Of a stretch of 64,000 nucleotides of DNA, positions 35,275 through 48,030 are shown one piece after another. The stretch is from Pyricularia pennisetigena (Eukaryota > Ascomycota > Sordariomycetes > Magnaporthales > Pyriculariaceae): positions 744,001 through 808,000 of the forward strand of contig NC_043740.1 in assembly GCF_004337985.1 (NCBI RefSeq), in the 5' to 3' direction. The number at the start of each line of letters is the position of its first letter. Within the stretch, counting starts at the first letter, position 1. The position numbers and the translations under genes were made by a program. The notes beneath the pieces were generated by a model. That model saw nothing but the letters and a program-made list of their open reading frames with translations. It was not told where the DNA came from and did not search any database.

Positions 35275-35729
35275 GAATTCCCGGTTTTTGAAAATAACGC
35301 GGAAAATAATGGGATAAAAAAAAATGTTAAAATAAAGGAAAAAAATAAAAAGGAAGGAAATTTGGATGGCGAATTGGAGGCGTATAATTCGGTTTTTAAT
35401 TAATATTTTATCGCCGTGTAAAATTATCGTTTCGTTTTTTATATATTAATTTAATTCGAAGGTTGGGTAGGTGGGATGCGGCCACGTCGCCCCAAAAATA
35501 GGCGCGGGTTATATGGTTATCGGTTTATTTTCGTTGCATTTCGCCCCGGTAAAAGGTTTAATTTAGCTTATTTTTTTTACCGTGCGTTTAATTAAATTAA
35601 TATTAATTTTAGGTTTACCGCGTCGCTTTTTTTCCGGGGAATCGTCGATTTTTTAATTAATTGTAATAAATTTTTGGTCCGGTTAAATATTTAATTATTA
35701 ACGTTGTTTCGATATTGGGCCATTTTCTG

Positions 35730-38700
35730 TTTGGGCCGGCCCCTATTTTGTTTCGAATTCGTTTAATACCCGTATATTTTCTATTATTACCAAATTTTCG
35801 CACGTGGGTTTATCGTATTTTTTCCATTTTACCAAAATTTTGCGTTTACGTTTTTTCCCCATTGCGTTTTTCGCGGCCAGGATTTCTTTTACCATTTATT
35901 TTTCCGCGGTTTCGTTATTTAAATCGGATAAAATTAATAACGGGCCGGGTTTAATATCGGTATAAATTTGGGACGGTAATAGGTCGTCCGCGGCCTTTTC
36001 GATTAATTTTACGTAAAAAATGGGGTGGATTTTTTTCGGGACGTTTAACGTAATTGTTAATGGTATAGGAATCGTTACGACCGTATATTTATTCGTTACG
36101 AAATTAAGCTTTTTATTCGGGCGATTAGTTTTAACGTTCCGTAAATTGAAAAAAATGTTATCCTTTATTTTAAAACGGTCCGCCGGTTTCCGTATTTTAT
36201 TTGCGTTTTTTTTGGCGTTATTATATATAAATTATAGCGGCGTAAACCACGTTTATACCGTTTTTAAAGTGCTGTAAAAACAAATTCGCGCGATTTTTGG
36301 GTGTGGAACCCGGTCGTCCGTTTATTTATATTACCGGGACCGCGTTTACTTTATATCCTAATAATAACCTATTAGGATTAATTCCCGTGGTTAACGAATT
36401 CCTATTATTTAACGTTAATTAAACGGCCGGTAAATGTCCGGGCCAATTTATTTAATCGAATACCATAAAAACCTTTAGGTAATATTATATTTCCTAATTA
36501 ATCCGTTCCGTACCCCCGTCCGTTTTTGGGTGGTAAAACGTTAATAATAATTGTAAAATTCCTATTTATCGGTACAATTCCGACCAAAAACCTTTTACCC
36601 AATCCGACCCCCGGTCCGATATAATCGCGTTAAAAAAGCCTTTAAACCGCCACCAGGTGGAAACGAATTTCGCGGCGCAAATTTCGGCTTTTATCGAATC
36701 CATCGCTTTTAATTGGATATATTTGGACAATTTATTAATTATAACTATTATATAACGCGGCGCGTCCGCATTATTGCCTGGAAAATCCGTTATAAAATCG
36801 ATAAAAATTTATTTCCAAAATTTATCCGGTATTGGTAGGGGTTATAACAATTTTTATTTACGTCGTTTTAATAGTTTTATCCTGCGGTATATATCGCAAT
36901 TGCGTACGAATTGTCGGATATATTCGGCCATCCCGTTCCAATAGTAATTTCGAACCAAAATCGTAAATATATTATTTTTACCGCAATAACCAATTATTGG
37001 GGATTCGTGGGTTCGTTGCAAAATTGCCGTGGTTAGGGGTTCCCAATTGGGTAATTAAAGGCGGTTTTTGTATAATAACGTGCCGGAAGCGTTTATTAAA
37101 CAATCCGTTATTTATATTATCGTTTCGGTTTTGGGTGGAAATCGTTTTATATTTTGTTAAACCGCGTTACGTTTGCGGGCGTATACCGGGTTTTTTTCCA
37201 CTACCTCGTTCCAAAATTTTGTTATATAAAATTATTGGAAAATAGATATTTTTTCCGGGACCGCCGGTAATATGTTTTATAATAATATTTAAAAAGTACC
37301 GATTATAGTTTTATTGGGTATTAGGCGTAATATTATCGTTCGCCTTTTTTCGCTGGTTTCGTTTTATTCCCGTTTCGATAGCGCGTCGGGGATTGTCGCG
37401 TATTTCCCTAGTCGGTATTTTAAAACGTAATTAAATTTGGATAAGATTTCGGTTTACCGTATTTACCGTTCCGACACCACCCTCGGTTTCGTAAAATATT
37501 CGAACGTTTTATAATCCGTAAAAATGGTGAAAGGAAAACGGATATTACGTAATTCCGTTTCCTATATTTGTAAATAATGGACGACCGCGAGCAATTCCTT
37601 ATCGTGGATAATATAATTGCGTTAAACCGTCGTTAATTTAACGGTATAAAATATTACCGGTTTTTATAACCCGTTTTTCCTTTTTTATACCAATACCCCC
37701 CCCGATAACTGCGCCGGAACAATTTATTTTTATTTTCGTTTCCGTTTCGTCGCTTTATTGGGCCAATATTGGCGTTTGCAAAAATATTTATTTAAATATT
37801 TTAAAAATAGCGTTTTCCTCCGGTATCCATTTAAACGGTATTCCTTTTTTAATAAATCGAAATAAAAGCGCCGTTAAACCCGAATACCCGTTTATAAAAT
37901 CCCGGTAAAAATTTGCAAATCCTAGGAAACCGCGCAGTTTTTATAACCTCGTCGGGGCTTCCCATTCCCGGATCGCGCGTAATTTTTCCGGATCGGTTTT
38001 TACGCTTATATTGGCGTATATAATAAACCCCAAATATTTAACGGAAATAACCGCGAACGCGTTTTTATCGAAATCCAAATTTAAACCCGCTTTTTTCAAT
38101 TTTCCCAAAATGTGGGTAATTTTCCGTTAATAATCCGTTTTGGAACCGGACATATATATTAAAATATCGTCCAAATATACTAATATATAATCGTCCAATA
38201 TATTCCCGAAAACGCCGTTAATATATCGCTGAAACGTGGCCGGGGCGCCCGTTAATCCGAATAAATATACTAACCATTCGAATAATCCGAATTTTGTGCG
38301 AAAAACTGTAAAATATTTATCCTTTTCGGCCACGCGTAATTTATAAAAAATTGCGCGCACGTTTACTTTAATAAACCATTTTACTCCGGATAAAGAGCGG
38401 AGTGTTTTTTTAATTAATGGTAAAAAATACCGGTCCCATATTGTAATAACGTTTAATATTTTATAATCGACGTATAAACGCCATTTTCCAAAGGTTTTCT
38501 GGACTATTAGGACCGGGGCTGCGGTTAACGACGCGTTTGCTCGGATCCATCCTTTGTCCATTATATCGATTATTTATCGCCGCAATTCCAATAATTAATC
38601 GCGCGGTATATAATATAACCGGCCTTATGGTAACGGCGGGGATTTACCGTCGTTATCCTTTTAAATCCGGATATAATAGTCCAATTCGCCCCTATGCGGG

Positions 38701-40440
38701 GGTAAAACCGAAATTTTGCCGTTATTAAATAGGTTTTCGAAATTTTTTAATTTTACGGGTAACGTCGCCGGGGGCCTTACGTCGCCTTTATTTACCGCCG
38801 TTAAAGCTAAAACCCGGGTTATATTTTGTAACGAAATAAAAACGAATTCCATTTATTCGTTTATATTTTTTTTTGTTTTTCGGGCCGCGGCCAGGAATAT
38901 ATTGCCCATAACCACCGTGGGTTTCCCGTTTTTCGGACGCAGGAACAATTCCTGCACAAATAACCTTTTAACGGACCTTATTTTTAACCCTCCCTAATTT
39001 GGGCTAAATACCATTTTCCGGTAAATTATCCAAAAGAATCCCAGGAATAGGTCCTGCGTTAATCCCGGAATTATATAAAAAGATATCGGCGCGGACCAAC
39101 CGTCGATATTTACGTCGCAATTGCCTATTTCCCGTATATCGGTTCGTATTCGTCCCGTTACCGTACCCAACCGGCGGATTTGCGGTAAAAAAACCTTTAT
39201 TATTCCCAATTTTTCGGTACAATTTTTGCTTATAACCGCGTAATATTCGCACCCTAAATCCATTTATATAATAATAAATTTTGTCAAATTAATTAAAACC
39301 GGGATAAAGAATGGTCGTTTATTTATTATAATTTGTATTTTTTTTAACTGTTTTTTCCGATCCATATTTATTAACGTATTATAGGGTGGTCCGGGCCCGT
39401 CGCGTCGGTTTTCCCCTAAGTTAAAATTATGGCCCAGGGTTAATTTTTTCCCTTTTCGGGGTCGTTTGGCGTCGGACGTATAACCGGTGCGAATTGGTAA
39501 TTTTAGGCGTAATAGGAGGCGGACCCGTAACGGAAACAAACCCCCGTTTTACGGCGTCGTTGGAATTTTTAAATGGATATTTATAAAATTTTATTTTTCC
39601 TTTTGTTTCCATCCAATCGGCGCCCTCCTCGCTTTTTACCAACGTTATAACGGTTTCGGCCAACCTTTATCGCTAATACGCCCGTTATTATTATATTTTT
39701 TAAACCTATTTATAAGGAATTTGGGAGGGGGGCGTTCCGTTTTTGGCCGAAACGTTTATCCAAATCGATAACCTCCAAATTTTGGGCGATATAGCGGTAT
39801 ATAGCGATAAATCCGTGGTAAAAATCGGAAACGATACCCTTTCCTACCGACGCTTTTTTTATCCGGTTAACGACCCGGAAACGCAAATAATTGGCCCGTA
39901 TTTCGTTTAATTATTCGAAACCCCCGGCCGCAATAAGGAGGCGTTCGAATTTGGTAAAAAAATGTGCGAATAATTCGCCGTATCGTATTCGGAATATTTT
40001 TAATTCGGCGAGGGTTTGGGTTTTTTTATAAAGGTTATCGTACGTGCGTCCCAAATATTCGATAAAATCTTCGTAATTATACTTTTTTCCGGTACCTTTT
40101 ACCTCGTAAAAAAAACGGACGATATCCTATATTATAATAATAAAATTAAATTATACGTATTCGAATTAATCGCGCTAATTCCCGATAAATTCCGCGTCGC
40201 GTACTAATTTGTACGAAATAATTTATTTCCAAATTGTGAACGTAACCGGTGCGCCGTCGTATAATGGGGGGTTACGTAAGGGTTTTTTTTTGGGGCGTTG
40301 TTTTTGCGCGATCGCGTTTGCGTTTAAGGAATATAATTGCATTTAAACGATGCGTTCCTCCAATATCGCGATATTCGCGACCAGGTTTTGGTAAAGGTCG
40401 TAAATTTCCCCTCCCGCGCCTGGCCTTGGGTTAGCCATTA
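35730..40440 (-). pseudogene. G2 gag-pol relic with chromodomain
   Basis: Read from 40,440 leftward: a gag-like region with little conservation (pieces at 39,663-39,427 and around 40,000-40,400); an aspartic protease relic at 39,263-38,994 (starting MDLGCEYYAVISKN, where the family has DSG, so the active site is damaged, and containing FYIIPGL); RT at 38,561-38,127 (WRLYVDYKILN, YLFGLTGAPATFQ, active-site YLDD); RNase H remnants; integrase around 37,000-36,400 (finger NCDIY, core FIDFI, ISDRGSDW, GGTERINQE); and a chromodomain near 35,850-35,730 (VKEILAA...KILVKWKKYDKPT). Scattered stops show it is dead. Confidence 0.85.
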
Positions 40441-40467
40441 TTGTGTTTAAATTTAAACGTTAGTAAA

Positions 40468-40655
40468 TATTATAAAGTAAACCAACGGCCTTGAAACCGT
40501 TAAATATCCTTGTTGGTATTATTATTAACGTTGGGGGAAAAGGGAGGAAAAGGTGCATATCCGGGTCGTGGTAGTGTCCTTCCCCTTATATATTGTCCCT
40601 AACCCGTTTTTGTATCTTATTACGTGATACGTGCCTTAGGCACGAATCCATAACA
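40468..40655 (-). repeat. 5' LTR of G2
   Basis: This 188-bp LTR is the partner of 28,743-28,930. Its first TG has become TA by a transition; it ends ATCCATAACA, followed by the AAAAG duplication. Confidence 0.85.
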
Positions 40656-41329
40656 AAAAGAAAATACAAAATAAAAAAAACAATTTTTTTTAATTATAAA
40701 ATAAGATTTAACAAATATATTTTATATTTTTTATTCCAATTATAATTTTTTCAAATTCTTTTTAATTTAATTGATAAAACTAATAAATAAAATTTAAGAA
40801 ATTTTTATTTTTACGGGTTTTTCACGGGGGCCCGCGGGTTGCCAAGAAAACCCGCGTTCAGTTTTGGGCCGGGCCGGGCCCCCCCACAAAAAATTCAACC
40901 CACCCACGGGTCGCACGCCCCACCGATTGGGGCTAACACGGGCCCCCGTGGGGGGGTTTTGGAATGCCTTAGTCGTAATATAAGGTTTGCTTTCATTTAA
41001 CCAAATCCATTTAGCCTTTAAATAATTCGTATTCCCCTAATTTTTATTTTTGTTTTCATATTCCTTCCTTGCTAACTTTTTTGCGCCTTATCCAATTGCG
41101 TTTCCCAATCGAAATCTGGTCGTTCGTCAATGGAACGTCGCCACGTTTTCCTTTTTTTTTATCGGTTAATATTGTCGAAATGCCCTTTTATAATCCCTAC
41201 TATATTAAAAACGTAATACTTTATCCAATATTGTTTCAGGATTTCGCTCGTTGTGTGGAATATATTCGTTCCAATCGTTTTAGGTGCGATATATTGGGTT
41301 TATTTACCGCTTAAATCCGTTATTTTGGG

Positions 41330-41540
41330 CGTTGATATTCCAGACTGGACGTGGAAATCGAGGCGCTCGAGCAGCAGATTTATACGCAGCAGGCAAAGAT
41401 ATTTCGTTTGCGAAAATAAAAAAATTGTGGTTTGAAAAAATAAGGCGAATTATATTTCGCGGAATCAACGATTTGGAAGAATTGGATCTCGTGGAGCGCG
41501 AAAAGGCAAAATAGGAGAAACGGCGGCGATCGGCCAAAAT
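41330..41540 (+). pseudogene. Antisense coiled-coil ORF at the 3' end of E
   Basis: On the plus strand (antisense to pol) the sequence reads LDVEIEALEQQIYTQQAKIF followed by RKQKKLWFEKIRR and EELDLVEREKAK, a heptad-rich, charged coiled coil. The same block in inverted position occurs in element X (about 48,310-48,430, minus strand). Similar Leu/Lys/Trp-rich coiled coils are common in fungal repeat-associated hypothetical proteins. I first considered a pogo transposase C-terminus; its fixed position between chromodomain and LTR in two Gypsy copies argues that it belongs to the retroelement. Confidence 0.5.
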
Positions 41541-42173
41541 TTTCCCCGAAATATTTCTGAAATCGCTTTTCCAAAATTCCAGTTTTGTTTAGGATTCCTC
41601 TTTTCCGATAAATTTTTTGAATCCTTTTTTATTGGATAAAATAAATATTTTTGCGCAATATTTAATTGGTAAATTGTTTTGTCCGTATATTTTTATTTAT
41701 CATATGTGTTAATTGTTTTTTGGTAAATTTATTTAATGGTATAGTCTCGAATCCTGGTCGATCCTTAGTTTTTGGAAATGGTAAATGGTGTTTTTATAAA
41801 TTATCCTTTTTTTGGCTAATTTGCTCGCAAATCCATTTCCTAATAATATTGGCGAAATAATTCCTAACAATTTTGGAAACAATTAAGGGGTTCCCAAATA
41901 TTCTTTTCGTATTTATAATTTTCCCATTTAAAAAAGTATTCTGTTTCACCGTGGTTGCGTTTATAATCCAATAATTTCTCGCTTTCGTACGTTTTATTTG
42001 CGTCGATATTAATTATATTTTATTTACTGGCACCGTCTGGTACTAGTCCCAATAACAGTATGTGCAACGTTTGATAAATATTTGGACTTTTTGGTAATAA
42101 TAATTTATAATTGGTTTCGCTAGTTTTTTCATTAATTTCAAAAAATCCAAATTTTTCAAAATTCAATTGGCTA

Positions 42174-42833
42174 TTGTGAGGAGGTTATGAGATAGAATAA
42201 GCTTAATCTTAAACGCGGGGAAAAGTGGATCACGTATAAGGCTGACGGAACGTTGAAATGGCAGATAACCGTCTGCTAGCGGGTAATAGAGATGATATAT
42301 TGTTGTTGCACAATCGATTCGTTGAATCGTTGAATCGATGAAGGTTATGAAGGTGATGAATCTAAGGCTAAGTTGTGAATTACGTGTTCGAATCCGTAGG
42401 TGCAGATCTTCGATCCGGATGTCCGGAATGCGGGGTCACGTCACATGATTTGGCCTTATTCATGTGACTGACCTGCCGACCTATTGAGCCTAACGGCCCA
42501 TTAAGCCTAACGGCCTGTTGTGCTTATGCATGCACAGAAAATCTGCGACCACAACGGGATTCGAACCCACGCACTTCAACGAAAGTATGATATAGATTAT
42601 GGTACGTGCATTATACCACTAAGCTAGATTAAATATGACGTATTTGTTTTGTTGTTGAAACTATGAACAAAGACGTGATATATAAAGCTTTGTGTGTATA
42701 AACGCGTATACGTTTTATTTGTTATTTATTTATTTATTCGATGCAGGGTGACTAATAAAATTAGCCCGTGCTAGCCGTTGTAAAATAATGCAGGGTAGCT
42801 AATATACTTAGCCCTGCGCTAGCCATGTTCACA
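42174..42833 (-). repeat. LTR S2, solo LTR (empty-site relative of S1)
   Basis: This 660-bp LTR reads TGTGAGG to GTTCACA on the plus strand. Its flanks GCTAT (42,169-42,173) and GCCAT (42,834-42,838) form a 5-bp target duplication differing by one RIP-type transition. It is uninterrupted and so shows what S1 looked like before T inserted: the junction region here reads CCGTTAGGC-TTAATGGG-CCGTTAGGC. It contains the tRNA-like module at 42,540-42,632 (minus strand). Confidence 0.8.
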
Positions 42834-43537
42834 GCCATTTGGTCGCTGTGTTTTAATATTACGTCGAATAAAATAAACGCTATTTCTTTCCTGGAAAAAT
42901 GATCCCTTTATCCGACGCTGGTTGGCGTATTTGGTCATTTTTGCTCGAACGAATTTTAATTTTTATTGGAATTCCTAATAAAGTTTTCGTAATTCGTTTG
43001 CTTGTTTATCGGTTCGTGGGGCCGTAATCGTGGTTTTTGGTTCTCCATATACGGTAGGATTAAATCCGTAATTGGTATTAAACGGGGTTATATTAACATT
43101 TTTATCTTTTGAGCTGCTATACGCGATTTATACCGTGGGTAATAGTCGTACCCATTTATTTTATTTATGGTTTATGTGGCATTTTAGGTATTGTTTTAAT
43201 GTTTGGTTAACTCGTTTTATTTGTCCGTCTGTCTGTGGGTGAAATGCTGTAGATAATGTATAGTCGGTTGCTAGTTATTCCATTAAAGATTTCCAGCATT
43301 TTAATGTAAAAAGCTTATTTATATCCGTAATAATGCTTTTTGGAAGTCCATAATAATTGGCAATGATTTGGAGGAATGTGTAAACGATTTTTTCGGCGTT
43401 GCAACTTTATTATAGGGTAGGAAATAGGCGTATTTGGTGAGTTTATCCATTATGATTAATATGTAGTCGTATTTAGTTAAAATAAATGGTTTTTCGGAAA
43501 GTGGCGATTTGACGATAAAGTTTATAATAATAGTTTG

Positions 43538-44093
43538 TGTTAGCAATATGTGTTGCTAACAGGGGGTTTAACACTAGCCTAGGTGCGGCGTGGTGCTAGT
43601 TGCGTTGTAAAGGCCTGTAATTACAGGGTTTAAATGCATTAATTGTTCACTAAATTTTGGGATTAATAATTTCGATTTATTGGTGGGGGAAACTTTGCTT
43701 TGTCTCCCTTACAAACTCTTCGACATCGAAACGGGCTCCGCGCCCCTGAAAGCGTTCCGGTGCCGCACACGATTTTCCGAAAAATTATTTTATATGCGTG
43801 GCTAAAAAAACACCCTTATTTCCATACAAACCATCTCTGGGTTCGCACTAATTTGCTGATTTAATGAAAATTTCAACCAGGTACAGGGTAGCTGACTCGT
43901 AAATGCAGGGTGGGTGTTAAACCCGGTACAGGGTAAACCCCATTCGCTGGCATTTTGAATCGCAACTCCTGCAATACACAAAATATAACGGATAATCCGA
44001 CAACCCCGACAGCCCCACTTCGGCAATATTTATTGTGGTTTATATCCAAATAAAAGTGGACCCATTACATGCTAATAACGCATATAATTAACA
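43538..44093 (-). repeat. LTR D2 (Copia family of D1)
   Basis: This 556-bp copy of LTR D1 in the same orientation starts TGTTAGCAATATG and ends TAATTAACA. Flanking 5-mers GTTTG and CTATT do not match, so it marks either a deletion or recombination between two D elements. It sits where E lost its protease to RNase H region. Confidence 0.75.
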
Positions 44094-44302
44094 CTATTAA
44101 TTCGTTTAATTTGTTTAGTTATTCGTTCCTGGAACTGTTAATTTTCCGCTTGGAGCGTCGCGACCATTTAACGTAAGGCGTCGGCGTTGGCCGGAACGTT
44201 AATAGTGAAAAAGGTTTGTAGGGTGGGTTTATTTAAAGATATTGTTTCGGCGGTACTATTCGGTATGCTTTGAAATAAAATATTAAATAGGAGTTATTAA
44301 AA

Positions 44303-44760
44303 TGTTACGATTAAGGTATCGCGTAATTTGTTTTTAGGGTAAAGTATAGTGGGTTGAAGCAATTGAATGTTTTAATTGGGTAGTTGGGGTTTTTAATAAT
44401 TGGGGTGATATTATAATCGTTTTCAAATAAATATTAAGGTTAATTAGAGTTCAGTTGCCGTGAAAAAATCCTAAAATAGAATTTATTTATATAATAATTA
44501 ACGTGTTTTATCTAGATTATACTCCCAACATAATCTCTCTTAATCTCTGGCAGATTATAAAGATTAGTTCCTTTAATCTGTTATAATCTTTGAGGGATTA
44601 TTAAAATTATTTTCCTTGGTAGTTACGTGGTGTTACGTGACTGGGTCCTTACGTAATCCTGTTTCATGTCGGCCGGTGTCCTCTCTGGTCGAGTGTCTTT
44701 AGGAGGGTTGTGACCCCGCTTGGCCTCACTGGTACCGACCCGATTGTCTTGCTCGTAACA
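44303..44760 (-). repeat. LTR B (family E/X)
   Basis: This 458-bp LTR starts TGTTACGATTAAGG and ends GCTCGTAACA. It is less RIPed than A. In transcription sense it is the 5' LTR of E. It also abuts the truncated 5' end of X, which runs the opposite way. Confidence 0.75.
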
Positions 44761-47700
44761 CGCTCCTCGACAGCGAAAAACAAGGCAATTACATTTCCCT
44801 AAAGGTCGTAAAAAAAACGACGGATATTTTGGTAACAGAAAAAACCATATCGACTGCAAACCGTAAAAAAGGCTGTTTTAGACGGGAACCGCATTATCGA
44901 AACAGAAACCGTATACTTTTGGATGGAAACTTATAAACGAAAAAAAACAAATTATTTTGGATATTACGGAAATAGGGAACAAAAATATAATTCGAAAACT
45001 TTTCTGGTTTAAAAAAGCAATTCCAGGATAAGTTGGACTAACCGCCAAATCAAATTGGAAAAATACCTAGTAATTAAACGATCTCCAGCACAATAGGGTT
45101 TATATAGGAGATATAGGGTACGGAAAAACCAACTAAAACAAATGGGGTATTTATAGGAAGAACGATTAACCCCGGAACTAATACCGGAAAAAAACGCGAT
45201 TATCTACTGGCTAAAACCGTTCCAATAACGAAATAACAAATACGGAGACATAAACTAAAAACGGTAAAATTCCAAAAAGAAATACCTAACATATATCCTA
45301 TCATTTAACTTAAAGTTCGAAACCGGATTGCCCGAACACAGTCCGTTCGACTACGAAATGCCATTAAAAAAGGAACCCAACCAAAATTCCACAAAACATA
45401 CGGTTTAAATCCAATATAAATGAGAATTTCAAACGAATACCTCGCAAAAAACTTCAAAAAGGTTCCATTTAACCATCGATATTACCAGCAGAATACCCAA
45501 TCCTTTTCGTACTGAAACAGATTGAAAAACTAACGATATACGTGGATTATAAACAGTTAAACGACATTATTATAAAAAATTGTTACCCGTTCCCGTTAAT
45601 AGGAAGACTCTGAAATATGCCTTACTGAATAAAATGGTTTGCGACATTAAACCTTAAACCTTAAAGGAATATATAATTTATTCCGGATAAAGGAAGGCGA
45701 GGAATGGAAAATAGTATTTCGTATTAAACGAGGACATTACGAATACCTGGTAATACCTTTCGGTCTTACCAACGCCCCCGCAATTTTTTAAACTATAATT
45801 AACCACGTTTTTAGGGAGTGCCTAAACATTTTCGTCGTCATTTCCCTGGACGATATTCTTATTTTTTCCAAGACGTTGGAAAAGTATAAAAAATACGTTT
45901 ATACAGTTTTGCAAAAACTACAAAACGCTCAACCTTCAATTAAACCGGAAATATATATTTTTTACAATAAACAAATTAATTCTTTTGGAATATATTATCG
46001 TCCATAGGGAAATTAGAGTGGAAAAGCTAAAAATCCGAACCGTAAAAGAATGGTTTCAACCGTAAAACGTAAAAAAGGCTGGGGATTCCTCAGATTCGTA
46101 AACTTATATAAAAGATTTATCAAAAATAACGGCGCGATTGTCACCCCATTAACTAATATAATTAAAAAAACCCAAAGTTTCAGTGGACGGAATAAATATA
46201 ACAGGTTTTCGAACAGCTGCGAAACGCAGTAATACGAAAGCCAATTGTCAAATACCAAATCCAGCAAAGCCTTTTCAAATCGAAACCGACGCATCCGATT
46301 ATATAATCGGAGGATACCTGGGTTAACGAAATAAAGAAAAAAGACGACTACACCTTTGCACCTGTTTTTTCACAAGAGTTATATGGACCATAATTTAATT
46401 AGCAAATTTACGATAAAAGCTTTATGGCCATTATCCGAACATTCGATAAATGGAAACCATAATTATCCGGAATCAAATACGAAATATTAACTTATACGGA
46501 CTATACAAATTTAACCCATTATATAACTAATAAAATGTTAAACAAATAACAAATTAAATGGGTAAAATTTCTATCAAAATTCCGTTTTGAAATTGTTCAC
46601 CAAAAATCAACAAAAAACGGTAAAGCCGACGCCTTTAGCCGAAAGCCAAATTATAAAAATATAGCACCCGAGGAAATACGAAAGATCTTTGCAGCAAACG
46701 ACAACGGAAACCTTTTACCAATTTACCAAAACCTTATAATAACCACCACAGTAACCACACCGGAAGAAATACCAAGGATTTACTAAATTAAGGCTTATAA
46801 ATACCGAGGAATGTCCAAAATATAAAAAGGGCTAAAATAGGATTACGATTCTAAAGGAATACGACGAAAAATACGAAAAAACTATTAAGGATTGCGAACT
46901 TTGAGCGAAAAGCCAATTTACGAAATACAAGCTTTACAGATTAATATAGCCATTACCAGCCCCCAATAAAGCGTGGTAAACCATTGCAACGGATTTTATC
47001 GTTAAATTACCGTTTTCCTAAAAAAAATTTATTAGGACCAAATACGATAATATATTTAATTATAATAATTAAATTTACCAAATACGCCTATTTCCTATTT
47101 TATAAGGAAAGTAGCAACGCCGAAAAAATCGTTTACACATTTTTACGAATAATTTTCAGCAACTAGGGACCCCCAGAAAATATCGTTACGGATAAAAACA
47201 AGTTTTTTTGTATCGAAATTTTGGAAATCTTCAATGGAATAGCTAAAGTTAATCACAAATTATTTCCAACATTTTACCCGCAGACACACGGACAAATACA
47301 ACGAAATAACCACATATGAGAACAGTATTTAAAATATTATATAAACCATGAGTAAGATAATTGGGTACAATTATTACCTATAATATAATTCATTTACAAT
47401 AGCTTACACAACGAAAATACCAAAATAACCCCGTTCTACGCAAATTATGGATTTAACCCCACAGCGTATAAAAAACCCAAGACCACAGCCACGGCACCGC
47501 GAAGCGATAAATAAGGGAACAAATCATAACATTTATATAAAAAATTCCAGCAAGAATTAAAATTCGTACGAGGAAAAATGACCAAATACGCCAATTGATA
47601 TCGGATAAAAGGGCCATTTTTTAAAGAAGGAAATAGCGTCTATTTTATTTGACGCAACATTAAAACACAACAACCAAATAGCAAATTCGGTTTGAAGAAA

Positions 47701-48030
47701 TTCGGACTTTTTTAAATTAATAAAAAAATTAGCAAAACCAATTATAAAAATCATTATTACCAGAAACTATAAAAATCTACCCAACGTTTCACGTATTACT
47801 ATTGGAACCGGCACCATACGCTACCAATATATAAAAAAAACAATCGAAATCCACGCAAATAAAGCGTATAAGGTCGAACGAATATTGGACCACAAACGCA
47901 ACCACGGCGAAATAAAATACTTTATTACATGGGAAAATTACGGATACGAAAAAAATACTTGGGAACCCTTTAACCATTTCCAGAATTATTAGGAAGTATT
48001 CCGCCAATATTATGAGGGATTGGATTTACT
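44761..48030 (+). pseudogene. X: RIPed chromovirus polyprotein relic
   Basis: The plus strand holds protease-like sequence (about 44,860-45,060, IIETETVYFWMETYKRKKTN), RT (pre-RT PEHSPFDYEMPLKK near 45,330; [30 protein letters not shown], active-site SLDDILIF at about 45,720-45,880), RNase H (46,240-46,660), integrase (46,860-47,420, zinc-finger remnant and YPQTHGQIQRNN context) and a chromodomain (about 47,860-48,000, YKVERILDHKRNHGEIKYF). Many TAA/TAG stops are consistent with RIP of CAA/CAG/TGG codons. Gag is missing: the element starts in protease directly after LTR B. Confidence 0.8.

Larger units (their letters stand above)
28743..40655 (-). mobile_element. G2: RIPed Ty3/Gypsy chromovirus, host of G1
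   Basis: Two 188-bp LTRs (28,743-28,930 and 40,468-40,655) share blocks such as CATATCCGGGTCGTGGTA and differ by transitions. A 5-bp duplication AAAAG flanks the element exactly (28,738-28,742 and 40,656-40,660). Subtracting G1 and its duplication leaves about 7.9 kb. The polyprotein is on the minus strand, in the order gag, protease, RT, integrase, chromodomain from 40,440 down to about 35,730. An unusually long 3' region (35,700 to 28,931 minus G1, about 2.8 kb) holds a plus-strand ORF and a 120-bp tandem array. Confidence 0.9.
28561..40971. mobile_element. hAT MITE, split by G2
   Basis: Perfect 18-bp terminal inverted repeats (TAAGGCATTCCAAAACCC at 28,561-28,578 and its complement at 40,954-40,971) are flanked by the 8-bp duplication GTCGTAAT (28,553-28,560 and 40,972-40,979), the hallmark of hAT insertion. 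Without the nested elements the MITE is about 490 bp. Its ends are packed with GGCCCG/CCCGCGGG-type subterminal repeats, known from many hAT elements, and its centre is AT-rich. It encodes nothing. Confidence 0.85.
40981..44302 (-). pseudogene. E: deleted RIPed chromovirus on the minus strand
   Basis: The order on the minus strand is LTR B, a gag N-terminal coiled-coil-like piece (44,302-44,094), LTR D2, integrase core (43,537-42,840, with NFIVKSPLSEKP then IIMDKLTKYAYFLP), solo LTR S2, a chromodomain (about 42,020-41,860, LLDYKRNHGETEYFFKWENY), a 3' region (to 40,981), and LTR A. The chromodomain closely resembles that of X (44,761-48,891), so both are one family. Between gag and integrase the protease, RT and RNase H are deleted at the position of LTR D2. 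The outer flanks (ACGGG left of A, CGCTC right of B) do not match, so the locus was rearranged. Confidence 0.7.

Noticed and set aside
40981..41600. 3' half of the Fot1/pogo transposase
   Set aside because: The coiled coil resembles pogo C-termini, but the same sequence lies next to LTR C in inverted form, so it belongs to the retroelement.
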